Positions 17,903-27,020 of a stretch of DNA of 33,900 nt are shown here, piece by piece. A program made the position numbers and the translations under genes. This DNA comes from Bacteroidales bacterium UBA1680. GTDB lineage: Bacteria > Bacteroidota > Bacteroidia > Bacteroidales > UBA932. The notes beneath the pieces are model-generated. The model was given only the letters and a program-made list of their open reading frames with translations. It made no database searches and was not told the DNA's origin. Where the stretch lies: assembly GCA_002320605.1 (NCBI GenBank), contig DCKG01000018.1, positions 1-33,900 of the forward strand, in the 5' to 3' direction. The number at the start of each line of letters is the position of its first letter. Within the stretch, counting starts at the first letter, position 1.

Positions 17903-19428
17903 TTACTTTTAGATTTCTTTTCAACTGGTTCCTTTTTCATAGCTTTAGGCTTAGGTTCTTTCACTCTAACCTTCTTTTCTTCTTTAGCAGGCTTTGCCGG
18001 CTTCTCGACGGCAGCCTTCACAGGCTTCTCAGCCTTTACTATAACGTCTTCAGCCTTGATTTCCTCTACCTTCGGAGCCGCTTTCTCTGGTTTTGCTTTC
18101 GCAGGCTTCGGAGCTTTTGGCGCGTTAGGAGTTTTCGGAGCCTTTGGAGCCTTTGGGACCTTTGGAGCCTTTGACGGCTTCTGAGGCTTCGTTTCTGTCT
18201 TTCTTGCCTTTGCCGGAGCTGGAGCAACTCCAGGCATGCCAGTAGCCATGGCATCATCTATCCTCACTATGAAATCGCTAAGGACGTTCATGTAATTGAT
18301 GAACGCCTCGTATGGCGTCTCGTATGGGCTGAAATACTTATGCACGTCCCCATCTGAGAAGAATTTCGTACACATATAATAGAAATAATCGCTCTCCTGA
18401 AGATGGCCGAAGTCATTCCATAGGGTAGCGTCATTAACCAGAGCCAATTTTTCTACCTGACCATACAGTTTATTGAAAGCCTCTTGCTGAAGCTCATTCC
18501 CTAGCCAAGCAGACATGTCTCTCTCTTCGTCCACCCACGAAATAGTATCCTCGACCTCTAAAGCCCCCACTGGCTTGTATTTCCTCGCCGCCTGAGAAGG
18601 GGTCACGAATTCGAAGCTGCCATCATTGAGAAGAATCTCGCAAAGGTAACGCATGAAATCGAATATCCCGGTAGAAGCATTCTGATGCTCTCCGAATGTC
18701 TCGTAATCCATGAATAGGTTGACGATGTTTCCATCAGCCGCCTTTAACCATGAGAGATATTTCTCACCAGTGAGCGGATAATCAACCCAGCCCTTATCAG
18801 AGAAGCGGAAAGCAATGTCATCGGACAACGAATAGTTCCGCAGAAGGAGCTTCAGCTTAGGTTGGAGCGGATCGTAATAGATGTAATCCGGGCTCTTCCA
18901 CCCAAGCACATGCTTGGCGCCTTCAGTGAGCATAGCCTTGAATCCCATCTCGTGAACTGTCTTGCCGATGGAATCTGAATATATCAGCTCCGTATTCCTG
19001 AATACTTGCGGCTTCACGCCAAAATAGCCCTGAATCGCCTTAGAGTGCTGCTCAACCTGATGCTTGAATTCTCCTTGATTGGCAAGGGATGCCAGAGAAT
19101 GATAATATGTCTCTCCCAAGAATTCAACCGAAGCGGTCTTCGCAAGTTTTCTGAAACTGTCGATTACTTCCGGAGCATACCTGTCAAACTGCTCTAGAGC
19201 TGAGCCAGTAATCGAAAACGCCACCTTGAAAGCTCCCTTTGTTTTCGTGATGAGATCCAGGATCAGGCTGTTCATAGGCAGATAACAGCTAGACGCTATC
19301 CTATGAAGTATGGTCCTATTGGCGAAATCATCATAATAATGTGAGTCCTTTCCGATATTGAAGAATCGGTACTGTCTGAGCCTGGTCGGCTGATGGACTT
19401 GGAAATATATACAAATGCTCTTTTTCAT
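17899..19428 (-). CDS. GH57 alpha-amylase-like enzyme with Lys/Pro/Ala-rich C-terminal tail
   Basis: The 509-residue protein carries GH57 motifs: IYFQVHQPTRLRQY (region 1), VEFLGETYYHS (region 2), FRNTELIYSD with the nucleophile Glu147, and MDYETFGEHQ with the acid/base Asp241. The catalytic part ends near residue 395 and lacks the long C-terminal domain of GH57 branching enzymes, so hydrolysis of alpha-1,4-glucan is the better guess. No signal peptide is seen, so it should be cytoplasmic. Residues about 400-509 are a low-complexity tail of KAPK/KPAK repeats and mixed-charge stretches ending KKSKSK, like a histone H1 tail. The start lies 6 nt after the GT4 stop, and the end overlaps the next gene by ATGA. 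The tail is encoded by slippage-prone 9-nt repeats at about 18090-18190. Confidence 0.88.
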   Translation of the reverse strand: MKKSICIYFQVHQPTRLRQYRFFNIGKDSHYYDDFANRTILHRIASSCYLPMNSLILDLITKTKGAFKVAFSITGSALEQFDRYAPEVIDSFRKLAKTASVEFLGETYYHSLASLANQGEFKHQVEQHSKAIQGYFGVKPQVFRNTELIYSDSIGKTVHEMGFKAMLTEGAKHVLGWKSPDYIYYDPLQPKLKLLLRNYSLSDDIAFRFSDKGWVDYPLTGEKYLSWLKAADGNIVNLFMDYETFGEHQNASTGIFDFMRYLCEILLNDGSFEFVTPSQAARKYKPVGALEVEDTISWVDEERDMSAWLGNELQQEAFNKLYGQVEKLALVNDATLWNDFGHLQESDYFYYMCTKFFSDGDVHKYFSPYETPYEAFINYMNVLSDFIVRIDDAMATGMPGVAPAPAKARKTETKPQKPSKAPKVPKAPKAPKTPNAPKAPKPAKAKPEKAAPKVEEIKAEDVIVKAEKPVKAAVEKPAKPAKEEKKVRVKEPKPKAMKKEPVEKKSKSK

Positions 19429-19434
19429 CTCAGC

Positions 19435-20730
19435 TTATTTTTTATTAACGACAGATTCATAAACTTTCTTTATCTGTTCAGCGGAGTTGTTCCACTTCAG
19501 CAGATTTACTTCTTCATACCCATGCTGCGTAGCGTATTTTGCGAGAGCAGGATAGTTCAGCAGCGCATAAATGTCATCAGCAAGAGCGTCAACATCCCAG
19601 AAATCTACCTTGAAAGCATATTTCAAGACTTCTGCGGCGCCAGACTGATAAGATATGATCGTAGGGACGTTAGACCTCATGGCCTCTAGCGGAGATATTC
19701 CGAAAGGCTCTGAGACGGATGGCATGACGTACACGTCTGAAAGTGCGAACATTTTCTGCACTTCCGCTCCGCGAAGGAATCCAGTGAAATGGAAGCGATC
19801 TGCTATTCCAAGCTTGGCCACATGACGAATGCAGCGATTCATCATATCGCCGCTCCCGGCCATGACGAAACGCACGTTCTTGGTTCTCTTGAGAACCTTG
19901 GCGGCCGCCTCGATGAAATATTCAGGTCCTTTCTGGAAAGTGATCCTTCCGAGGAAGGTCACCACCTTGTCATTCACTCCCCTCTCCACTTGCATGTCTT
20001 TCCTGCCAGAGAAGTCCACTGCATTATGGACAGTGACCACTTTGTCAGGGCTGATGCCATATTTATTTATGACTATGTTCCTAGTGAAATCACTGACGGC
20101 AATAACTTTATCGGCTTCTTCCATTCCACGCTTCTCAATATTGTAGACCCTGCCGTCGACTTGTTCGGCAGTTCCCCTGTCGAATGAAGTCGCATGGACA
20201 TGAACTACCAGAGGCTTGCCAGTAAGCTCCTTGGAGGCGATGCCTGCCAAGTAAGTCAGCCAGTCATGGGCATGAATGACATCGAACTCATCATTATGCT
20301 CCATCGCAATCGTTCCTCCGACCATGGCGTAGCGAGCGACCTCCTCCATGAGATTCGATCCATATTTGCCGGAGAACTTGAATTTCTCACCGATATGTAT
20401 CTGCGAAGACTCCCTCGGAATAAGCTTATCTTCCTCTACTATTTTCTTGAACTCTTCCGGGTCAACGTATGGAACCATGTTAGACCCTACTTTCATGAAA
20501 CGGACTTTGTCCAAGAACTCGTCCACCGATTGGGTGATGTTTTCCACAGGCACATCGCTAGCGTTGATGATTTTCGCCACGCTGCCATCCTCGTTGCCAG
20601 AAGCAGAAGGCATCACGAACAGCGTTTCAACCCCATTGTGGGTCAATCCCTTAACGATTCCATAGCAGGCAGTTCCTAAACCTCCTGAAATGTGTGGCGG
20701 AAATTCCCAGCCGAACATCAATACTCTCAT
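19435..20730 (-). CDS. GT4-family glycosyltransferase in the glycogen operon
   Basis: The 431-residue enzyme has the two-domain GT-B layout: N-terminal MRVLMFGWEFPPHISGGLG, then VIHAHDWLTYLAG, and a C-terminal GT4 domain with VTFLGRITFQKGPEYFIEAA, VRFVMAGSGDM and the EX7E motif in SEPFGISPLEAM. It resembles the glycogen-synthase-like GT4 proteins that accompany GH57 genes. Its role could be nucleotide-sugar-dependent glucan chain initiation or elongation beside the GT3 enzyme, or making a maltooligosaccharide primer; both are inferences. It overlaps the debranching-enzyme gene by 4 nt (ATGA) and lies 6 nt before the GH57 gene, so co-translation is likely. No membrane segment is seen. Confidence 0.85.
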   Translation of the reverse strand: MRVLMFGWEFPPHISGGLGTACYGIVKGLTHNGVETLFVMPSASGNEDGSVAKIINASDVPVENITQSVDEFLDKVRFMKVGSNMVPYVDPEEFKKIVEEDKLIPRESSQIHIGEKFKFSGKYGSNLMEEVARYAMVGGTIAMEHNDEFDVIHAHDWLTYLAGIASKELTGKPLVVHVHATSFDRGTAEQVDGRVYNIEKRGMEEADKVIAVSDFTRNIVINKYGISPDKVVTVHNAVDFSGRKDMQVERGVNDKVVTFLGRITFQKGPEYFIEAAAKVLKRTKNVRFVMAGSGDMMNRCIRHVAKLGIADRFHFTGFLRGAEVQKMFALSDVYVMPSVSEPFGISPLEAMRSNVPTIISYQSGAAEVLKYAFKVDFWDVDALADDIYALLNYPALAKYATQHGYEEVNLLKWNNSAEQIKKVYESVVNKK

Positions 20731-22670
20731 TTTCTATCCTCCTTATATTTCTCGATGAGGTAATCAACGTACAATAATGCAGCTGTGCTGAGCGCTGAGG
20801 CGATAGCTCCATGAGGTTCATGAGGCGGATCTCCATCGTAGAGCTCGGCGAATGCGCCAACGCCATGCTTGTTAAGGTCTTGATAGAAGCCTTTCACTAG
20901 CCATTCTACCCTGCTCAGGAAAGATTCTCCGGCAAACTTGAAACAAACCTCTGCATATGGAGCAAGAAGCGCCGGCCTAGTGCTGCCATTGTGGTAGGAC
21001 AAATCCCTCTCTCTCTGAGAGCCCTCATAGACAGACTGGTACTCGCCATGTCTAGGAGAAAGCGTTCTTATGCCTCGGGAGGTAACTAATTCCTTCGATA
21101 TGATGTTCAGACACATCTCGGCTATCTCATCCTCTACCAGAGGATGCTGGCACGCAAGCGTGAAGAGCATATTAGGACGAACTTCAAGGTGCTGCCCGTT
21201 GTTATCGACATAATCTGCGAGATATCCTGCATCTTTATTCCAGAAAGTGTTCTGGTAGTTCTGCTTCACGAGTTCAGCGATTTTAGAGAACTCTTTAACA
21301 AAAACCCCTTTCTTATTCCCGAATTTTTCTTCCATGCCCAAGGCGAAACAGACAGTCTCGTACCAAAAAGCATTGGTTTCAACCTGATACCCTGCTCTCT
21401 CCGTAACAGGATATCCGTCAATGTAGGCATTCATCCATGTGAGCGCCTTCCTGTCTGCCTGAGCCCAAAGCAGTCCGTTAGGCTGCATGGCCACTTCCGC
21501 TCTCTTCCCCGGCAGATAGCTTTCCAGAATTCCTTTCACCGTAGAGCCGTACTTGTTCCACACAGCCTCAGGGTCAGCGCCGAAATCGATGTATCGTTCC
21601 AGCAGCGGGCCGAGGAGCAGAGGAGACTCTACCTGAGTCGTCCTGCGAAAGAGCCGGTCTTGGTTATCTGCGATAAGATTATCCAGAATCTCTTCAAATT
21701 CGCTCTTATTGCCATCCGCATAAAGAGTGAGCCCGGGAAGTGCGTAGAGAGTCTCCCTCATCAATCCTGTGCCTAACCATGAAAAACCTGCGGTGATCAT
21801 CTTATGCCCCTTACGGTTTCTCTTCATGACATCTGCCCAATGCAGAAGCAAGTCTCTATTATTCGTAATCGCTCCCTCGCCAGAGACTATGCTGTCGAAT
21901 TTCCGTTTAAGGCTGCTCACGGCATCCTTCTCTACTCCTGCGGAGAATATGATTGAGTCCCCTACCTTAATGCCAGTCTCGAAATAGCCAGGGACGAAGA
22001 GATCTTCCTGGCAAGGGAAACCTCTTCTAGCCTCATCTGAATATGTTATATTCTTATACCAGGAAGGCTCATGGATGAATTTCACGTCTTTCCGGTTAAA
22101 CTGCAAGTTCAGGTTAGGGAAACCATCATACAGATTGAAGGCCATTCCATTAGGAATTTCCCAGCCTTCCGTATTCGCATCAGGATTTTCATGAGTTAGG
22201 GCATGTATGTCCCTGAAGGCTAGAAAAGGCCTCAGAGTAAGCTTAACTGAATCCGGGGCTTCCAGAAGGTCGAAGCGTATCATGACCATGTCGCTGTCGG
22301 GCACAAGAAGAATCGTCTTAGAGAAACAAATCTCCCCAACTCTGTAAACCACTTTCGTGACTGGATCAGCTTCAAAATCCACAATGTACTTATGTCCGCG
22401 CGGCTCATAGATATTCCCGTAGCGGTGTATGCCAAGATTGAACTTCTTGCCTCGCAGCTCGAGGCTTTCGTCCAAAGAAGATAGCAGCAGGTGGACTTTT
22501 CCTCCGAAAGCATCCACCGGCACAGCCAAGAGGCCATGGTAACGCCTTGTGTTGCAAGTCACTATGGAAGTGTTGCAATAAGCGCCGGTCTTGTTGGCTA
22601 GGATGATCTCCCTCTTCAATGAATATGAGAGGTTGACCAGCTCGGACTTGTTGAATTTTATATAAGCCAT
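20727..22670 (-). CDS. Glycogen debranching enzyme (amylo-alpha-1,6-glucosidase, GH133-like)
   Basis: The 647-residue protein has the GDE N-terminal domain (NTRRYHGLLAVPVDAFGG, LLSSLDESLEL) and an (alpha/alpha)6 catalytic domain with ITAGFSWLGTGLMRETLYAL, WMNAYIDGYPVTERAGYQVE, LSPRHGEYQSVYEGSQ, YHNGSTRPALLAPYAE and a glycine-rich end (GDPPHEPHGAIASALSTAAL). It would remove alpha-1,6 branch stubs from glycogen. Two active-site-like segments differ from the usual forms: the expected GRDT-like acid motif reads MRET (Glu306), and the usual YHxGTVWP reads YHNGSTRP. This may mark a Bacteroidota subfamily or altered chemistry. It starts 22 nt after glgB and overlaps the GT4 gene by ATGA. Confidence 0.88.
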   Translation of the reverse strand: MAYIKFNKSELVNLSYSLKREIILANKTGAYCNTSIVTCNTRRYHGLLAVPVDAFGGKVHLLLSSLDESLELRGKKFNLGIHRYGNIYEPRGHKYIVDFEADPVTKVVYRVGEICFSKTILLVPDSDMVMIRFDLLEAPDSVKLTLRPFLAFRDIHALTHENPDANTEGWEIPNGMAFNLYDGFPNLNLQFNRKDVKFIHEPSWYKNITYSDEARRGFPCQEDLFVPGYFETGIKVGDSIIFSAGVEKDAVSSLKRKFDSIVSGEGAITNNRDLLLHWADVMKRNRKGHKMITAGFSWLGTGLMRETLYALPGLTLYADGNKSEFEEILDNLIADNQDRLFRRTTQVESPLLLGPLLERYIDFGADPEAVWNKYGSTVKGILESYLPGKRAEVAMQPNGLLWAQADRKALTWMNAYIDGYPVTERAGYQVETNAFWYETVCFALGMEEKFGNKKGVFVKEFSKIAELVKQNYQNTFWNKDAGYLADYVDNNGQHLEVRPNMLFTLACQHPLVEDEIAEMCLNIISKELVTSRGIRTLSPRHGEYQSVYEGSQRERDLSYHNGSTRPALLAPYAEVCFKFAGESFLSRVEWLVKGFYQDLNKHGVGAFAELYDGDPPHEPHGAIASALSTAALLYVDYLIEKYKEDRK

Positions 22671-22692
22671 ATTCCGGAATGTTTTAACAACG

Positions 22693-24663
22693 TTACTTTC
22701 TCACCAAAACTAGCGCGCATCGAGTCGGGAGGTAAAGTTTCAAAACGCCACCAACAGCAAAGTGTCGCCCATCCCCAGACTGCCTAGAAAAACCATCGAA
22801 TTCTGCGGCATCCGAATCTAAGACCACATCCCATTCACCATCAGGAGCCTGGAACCCATAATCTGCGAAGGAAGCTGTAGGATGGAAGTTGAATGCAAAT
22901 ATAACATTTTTGCGCTGGAGAATCAACACTTTCCTCCCCTCATCCGACCTTAGCAGAATAGGTTTTCCCAAGAATATATTCAATCGTTTGGCCAAGTGAA
23001 TCATGGCCTCATCAAAGTTCTGCAAATACTTGTAGCGAAGGTAGCTTGGCTCGGCCAGAGACCACTGCCGTCTGGCATGCTCGTAACTCCACCCGTTTCC
23101 TTCGCGGGGGAAGTCTATCCATTCCGGATGACCAAGCTCATTGCCCATGAAATTCAGGTAACCGCCGCCGGCTGTGCAAATGGTAACGAGCCTGATGAGT
23201 TTGTGAAGGGCTATTCCCCTATCCACGACCATGTCCTTGGAGTCTTTGTCCATGTGGAAATACATCTCTTTGTCCATCAAACGGAAGATTATGGTCTTAT
23301 CCCCCACCAGCGCCTGATCGTGACACTCTGCGTAACTAATCGTTTTCTCCTCTGGGCGCTTTATCGTGAGCTCATACCACATCTCGCCGGTGCTCCAGTC
23401 TTCGTCTCGTTTTTCTTTAATCCATTTTATCCAGTGATCAGCAATTCCCATAGCCATCCTAAAACCGAAGCCTATGCCATATTCATTGATCGGCGCAGCT
23501 AGGCCGGGCATACCGCTTACATCTTCAGCAATCGTAATGGCAGAAGGCTTGATCTCTTTTATGAGCATGTTAGCAAGAGCCAGGTACGTAACTGCGTTCT
23601 CATCCACGCCCTGGTCGAAATAAAGCCTGTAGTCCCCGAAAGCCTTTTCTAAGCCGTGATCCCAGTACAACATGCTCGTGACGCCATCGAACCGGAACCC
23701 GTCCAGATGATATTCCTCAATCCAGAACTTGCAGTTGCTGAGCAGGAAACGCACGGTCTCGGGTTTTCCGTAATCGAAGCATCTGGACCCCCATGCCGGA
23801 TGATGACCTTGTGGGCCATGGTAGAAATACAGGTCGTCTCTGCCGTCGAACATGCTCAAGCCTTCTTGCTCATTGTCAACGCTGTGCGAATGAACCAGAT
23901 CCATCACCACCGCAATACCCATTCCATGAGCTTCATCTACAAGCCTCTTAAATTCTTCTGGTGTGCCGAAGCGTGAGCTGAGCGCATAGAAATTCGACAC
24001 CTGGTAGCCGAAAGAGCCGTAGTACGGATGCTCCTGGAGTGCCATTATCTGAAGGGTGTCATAACCTAATTTTTTAACCCTCGGCAATATATTCTTTCTG
24101 AACTCGTCGAAAGTGGCGACTTTCCTCTCCTCAGAACTCATGCCTATATGGCACTCGTAGATTAGCGGATGCGGACGGCGCAGCACTTTATCATTCTTCC
24201 ATGAATATGGAGCAGGCGGGCACCATACCTGAGCAGAGAATATCTTGGTGTGAGGGTCTTGAACTGCCCTCGTGCAATAGGCAGGGAGTCTCTCGCCGCC
24301 ACCGCCAGTCCATTCTATGAATAGTTTGTAGAGGGAGCCGTGGCTTAGGAAAGACTCAGGGACGCAGAGTTCCCAGTTTCCCTGTCCGACAGGCTTCAGC
24401 TCGTATGCAGGCGTACGCTTCCAGTTATTGAAATCTCCGATGAGATAGAGCCGGCTAGCATTAGGAGCCCACTCGCGGAACACCCACGAACCATCCTTTT
24501 CTTTGTGCAGGCCATAATAGAGATAGTTATTTATTGCATCAGAGAGCCTTCCCCTCTCGGAACCAGTTATAGCTTTCTTGGCATCCAGAATTCTGCGATG
24601 CCTTGCGTCTATTGCCCCCTTGAATGGCTGGAGCAATGAGTCGATTTCGTAAATCTTTTTCAT
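22693..24663 (-). CDS. glgB: 1,4-alpha-glucan branching enzyme (GH13)
   Basis: The 656-residue enzyme cuts an alpha-1,4 chain and reattaches it through an alpha-1,6 bond. It has an N-terminal CBM48-type domain (VFREWAPNASRLYLIGDFNN) and a GH13 barrel with the nucleophile Asp326 in DGFRFDGVTSM, the acid/base Glu380 in TIAEDVSGMP and the transition-state Asp449 in YAECHDQALVGDKT. MGNELGHPEWIDFP and a beta-sandwich end domain follow. The sequence style (YYGSFGYQVSNFYALSSRFG) is that of the eukaryote-like branching enzymes rather than E. coli GlgB. It begins 19 nt after the helicase stop and is followed by the debranching gene after 22 nt. Confidence 0.95.
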   Translation of the reverse strand: MKKIYEIDSLLQPFKGAIDARHRRILDAKKAITGSERGRLSDAINNYLYYGLHKEKDGSWVFREWAPNASRLYLIGDFNNWKRTPAYELKPVGQGNWELCVPESFLSHGSLYKLFIEWTGGGGERLPAYCTRAVQDPHTKIFSAQVWCPPAPYSWKNDKVLRRPHPLIYECHIGMSSEERKVATFDEFRKNILPRVKKLGYDTLQIMALQEHPYYGSFGYQVSNFYALSSRFGTPEEFKRLVDEAHGMGIAVVMDLVHSHSVDNEQEGLSMFDGRDDLYFYHGPQGHHPAWGSRCFDYGKPETVRFLLSNCKFWIEEYHLDGFRFDGVTSMLYWDHGLEKAFGDYRLYFDQGVDENAVTYLALANMLIKEIKPSAITIAEDVSGMPGLAAPINEYGIGFGFRMAMGIADHWIKWIKEKRDEDWSTGEMWYELTIKRPEEKTISYAECHDQALVGDKTIIFRLMDKEMYFHMDKDSKDMVVDRGIALHKLIRLVTICTAGGGYLNFMGNELGHPEWIDFPREGNGWSYEHARRQWSLAEPSYLRYKYLQNFDEAMIHLAKRLNIFLGKPILLRSDEGRKVLILQRKNVIFAFNFHPTASFADYGFQAPDGEWDVVLDSDAAEFDGFSRQSGDGRHFAVGGVLKLYLPTRCALVLVRK

Positions 24664-24682
24664 ATAGTCGAGGTTTGATTGT

Positions 24683-26866
24683 TCATTCCGGCAAGTCCTG
24701 AAGACGCAGGAAGTCGGCCCTCAAGTGCCTCGTGTCCCCGTCCTTGAACCTTACTTCGAATGTAGTGTTCTCTTTGTTAACCCCTACCACGGTTCCCTCT
24801 CCGAATATATTATGCATGACGACATCGCCCACTTCGAATGGGCTGTCATATTCATTTCTCTCGCTAGCAAAATCGTCCCCGTCGCCTGGATTGTAAGTCT
24901 CTTCGTCAAGCACATGCATCATATTTCTAGTACCCTTCCAAAGATCCTCTGGCATGAATCCCTCCGTCACGAACATTTCCCGCTTTATCTCTGTAAGGAA
25001 CCTAGAAGGATATTTGTTCATTTTGGTCGATACATTGAAGCCCTCGCTCTCAGTGAGGAAAAGCGCCTTCTGCGCCCTGGTGATGGCCACATACATCAGC
25101 CGCCTCTCCTCTTCCTCTCCGTTTTTCTTATATTCCCTGATGGTTCTCATATTCGGGAATATTCCTTCGCTCAGCCCGATTATGAAGACGAAAGGGAATT
25201 CCAGTCCTTTCGCCTGATGAATCGTCATCATCTTCACCGTCGGAGTGTCCTTGCGGTAGTCCTGATTCGTGTAAAGGGCTATGTCTTGGAGATATTCGGA
25301 AAGGCGGTTTTCTTCGGCTTCGTGCGTGCTCTCGTAGAATTTCACGCTCTGGAGCAGCTGGTCGATGTTCTCCAAACGATCCTCGTCCTGATCCTCCCTG
25401 TACATCTTTTTCAGCCCACTCCTATCTAGAACCCTATCCAGAAGATCCGAGACAAGGGAATTACTAGCGAATTGGGCGCAGTCATTCATCAGGCCCAGAA
25501 ATTCCAAAGCCCCTGGCTTGCGTAGAGCCGCAGAGTCCGTATGCTTTTCTAGCGCCCTGAAAAGGCTCGCATCACCATCTTTAGCCCTCTGTTTCAGCTC
25601 GGCCATGAACTTATCGCCCAGCTTTCTGGAAGGCACGTTCGCAATCCTCTCGAAAGACAAGTCGTCGTTCTTGTCATTAATAAGTTTCAGGTAAGCCAAG
25701 CAGTCCTTAATCTCTTTCCGCTCGAAAAACCTGGTCCCTCCCCAAATTGCGTATTGGATGCGAGCCTTCATCAGCGCCTCCTCAATGGCCCTCGACTGCC
25801 AAGAAGATCGGTATAGAATCGCAAAATCGCTAAGCCTGGCTCCTGCATCCAAAAGAATCTTTATCTGGGTGGCGACCCATTCCATCTCTTCGGCCTCTGT
25901 CTTTGCGTGGAAATGAATCACCGCACGACCCTCTGGCTGCCTTGTGAACAGGTCTTTCGGAATCCTGTTCTTATTGTAAGAAATGACAGAATTGGCCACG
26001 TTCAGGATTTTAGGCGTAGAGCGATAGTTCTCGTCCAGAACCACGTCCTTGTCGGAGGCGAACTGCACGAAACGCTGAGGCTTTGCTCCCCTCCACTCAT
26101 AAATCGCCTGGTCTGGGTCACCGACCACGAACAGATTCCTATGCCCAGCCGCCAGCTTCTCGATGATTTGCCAATTATCCAGGTTGCAGTCCTGGGCCTC
26201 GTCCACCATTATGTAGTTCAACTGGTTCTGCCAATATTCCCTGGCTTCCTTGAACCTGTCCAAGATATAGTTCGTAAAATTCTCAAGGTCATCAAAGTCC
26301 AAGGCATATTCCTTAACCTGCCTATGAATGTAGTTTCCCAGATTTGACTTCAGCATGTTATCCGTCCACTTGGCCTGGGGCAGCATGAACGTGGTTATGT
26401 AGTCATTCAAAGCCTTGTCTACGGCAATCTGCCCCAGAAATTCCTTGACTGTCTTCTCGGTGCGCTTCAATCCCAGCTCATCCATGGCTTGCTTCGCAAG
26501 TGACTTGCAGTCCTCATCGTCTAGGATGGAGAATGTTTTCGGGAAGCCAATACGATGGATTTCCTTGCGGAGGAACTTCACGCAGAAACCGTCTATGGTG
26601 CACACGAAATCATTGTAATCGCCGCTATGCACCATAGTGGCGATTCTCTGCCGCATCTCAGCAGCAGCCTTGTTCGTGAATGTAAGGCAGAGTATGTTGG
26701 CCGGGTTGATTCCCAGCACGTTCACGAGATAAGCGTAACGGTAAGTGAGGGCTTTCGTCTTCCCTGTTCCAGCGCCGGCAATAACCCTTATGCGACCTTC
26801 CGTAGAGGTCACCGCCTCTGCCTGCCGGCAGTTCAAATCATTCAAAGGAGCCCAATTCATAGTCAT
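24683..26866 (-). CDS. uvrD: UvrD/PcrA-type superfamily I DNA helicase
   Basis: The 727-residue protein is a 3'-5' DNA helicase-translocase for excision repair and removal of proteins from DNA. Motifs run in order: LNCRQAEAVTS (Q motif), VIAGAGTGKTKAL (Walker A), LCLTFTNKAAAEM, MVDEAQDCNLDNW (Walker B), VVGDPDQAIYEWRGA, LDENYRSTPKILNVA, MMTIHQAKGLEFPFVFIIGL and RRLMYVAITRAQKALFLTES. The C-terminal VMHNIFGEGTVVGVNK segment matches the PcrA/UvrD tail domain. Either Met1 (26866) or Met3 (26860) could be the start. It is the first gene of the minus-strand run, with glgB starting 19 nt later. Opposite it, the transporter gene begins at 27021. Confidence 0.93.
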   Translation of the reverse strand: MTMNWAPLNDLNCRQAEAVTSTEGRIRVIAGAGTGKTKALTYRYAYLVNVLGINPANILCLTFTNKAAAEMRQRIATMVHSGDYNDFVCTIDGFCVKFLRKEIHRIGFPKTFSILDDEDCKSLAKQAMDELGLKRTEKTVKEFLGQIAVDKALNDYITTFMLPQAKWTDNMLKSNLGNYIHRQVKEYALDFDDLENFTNYILDRFKEAREYWQNQLNYIMVDEAQDCNLDNWQIIEKLAAGHRNLFVVGDPDQAIYEWRGAKPQRFVQFASDKDVVLDENYRSTPKILNVANSVISYNKNRIPKDLFTRQPEGRAVIHFHAKTEAEEMEWVATQIKILLDAGARLSDFAILYRSSWQSRAIEEALMKARIQYAIWGGTRFFERKEIKDCLAYLKLINDKNDDLSFERIANVPSRKLGDKFMAELKQRAKDGDASLFRALEKHTDSAALRKPGALEFLGLMNDCAQFASNSLVSDLLDRVLDRSGLKKMYREDQDEDRLENIDQLLQSVKFYESTHEAEENRLSEYLQDIALYTNQDYRKDTPTVKMMTIHQAKGLEFPFVFIIGLSEGIFPNMRTIREYKKNGEEEERRLMYVAITRAQKALFLTESEGFNVSTKMNKYPSRFLTEIKREMFVTEGFMPEDLWKGTRNMMHVLDEETYNPGDGDDFASERNEYDSPFEVGDVVMHNIFGEGTVVGVNKENTTFEVRFKDGDTRHLRADFLRLQDLPE

Positions 26867-26898
26867 TATTTCTGACTATGAATATAATGATTTTTTTA

Positions 26899-26906
26899 CG
26901 AATATA
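26899..26906 (-). promoter_or_regulatory. Possible -7 box ahead of the helicase/glycogen run (TATATTCG)
   Basis: On the minus strand this matches five of the six fixed bases of TAnnTTTG and lies 32 nt upstream of the helicase ATG, a sensible 5' leader length. No good -33 box is seen. If real, it would drive the whole seven-gene run. Confidence 0.25.
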
Positions 26907-26986
26907 TAAAAGGCTGGCTCAGAAATCTTCATTCGGGTGCAATTCCATGACATTGAATGCAAAATCAACTATTCCTCAATTTTCGC

Positions 26987-26994
26987 TATCTTTG
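26987..26994 (+). promoter_or_regulatory. -7 promoter box of the glpT-like gene (TATCTTTG)
   Basis: This is a full match to TAnnTTTG, 26 nt before the ATG at 27021, giving a leader of about 20 nt. It supports 27021 over the in-frame upstream ATG at 26937, which lies before the promoter box. A -33 TTTG is not evident. Confidence 0.55.
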
Positions 26995-27020
26995 CAATCT
27001 GCAAATCGGATCAAATCAAG

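Noticed and set aside
26937..27020. N-terminal extension of the transporter ORF
   Set aside because: It lies over the TATCTTTG promoter box, and the ATG at 27021 gives the normal start of the family.
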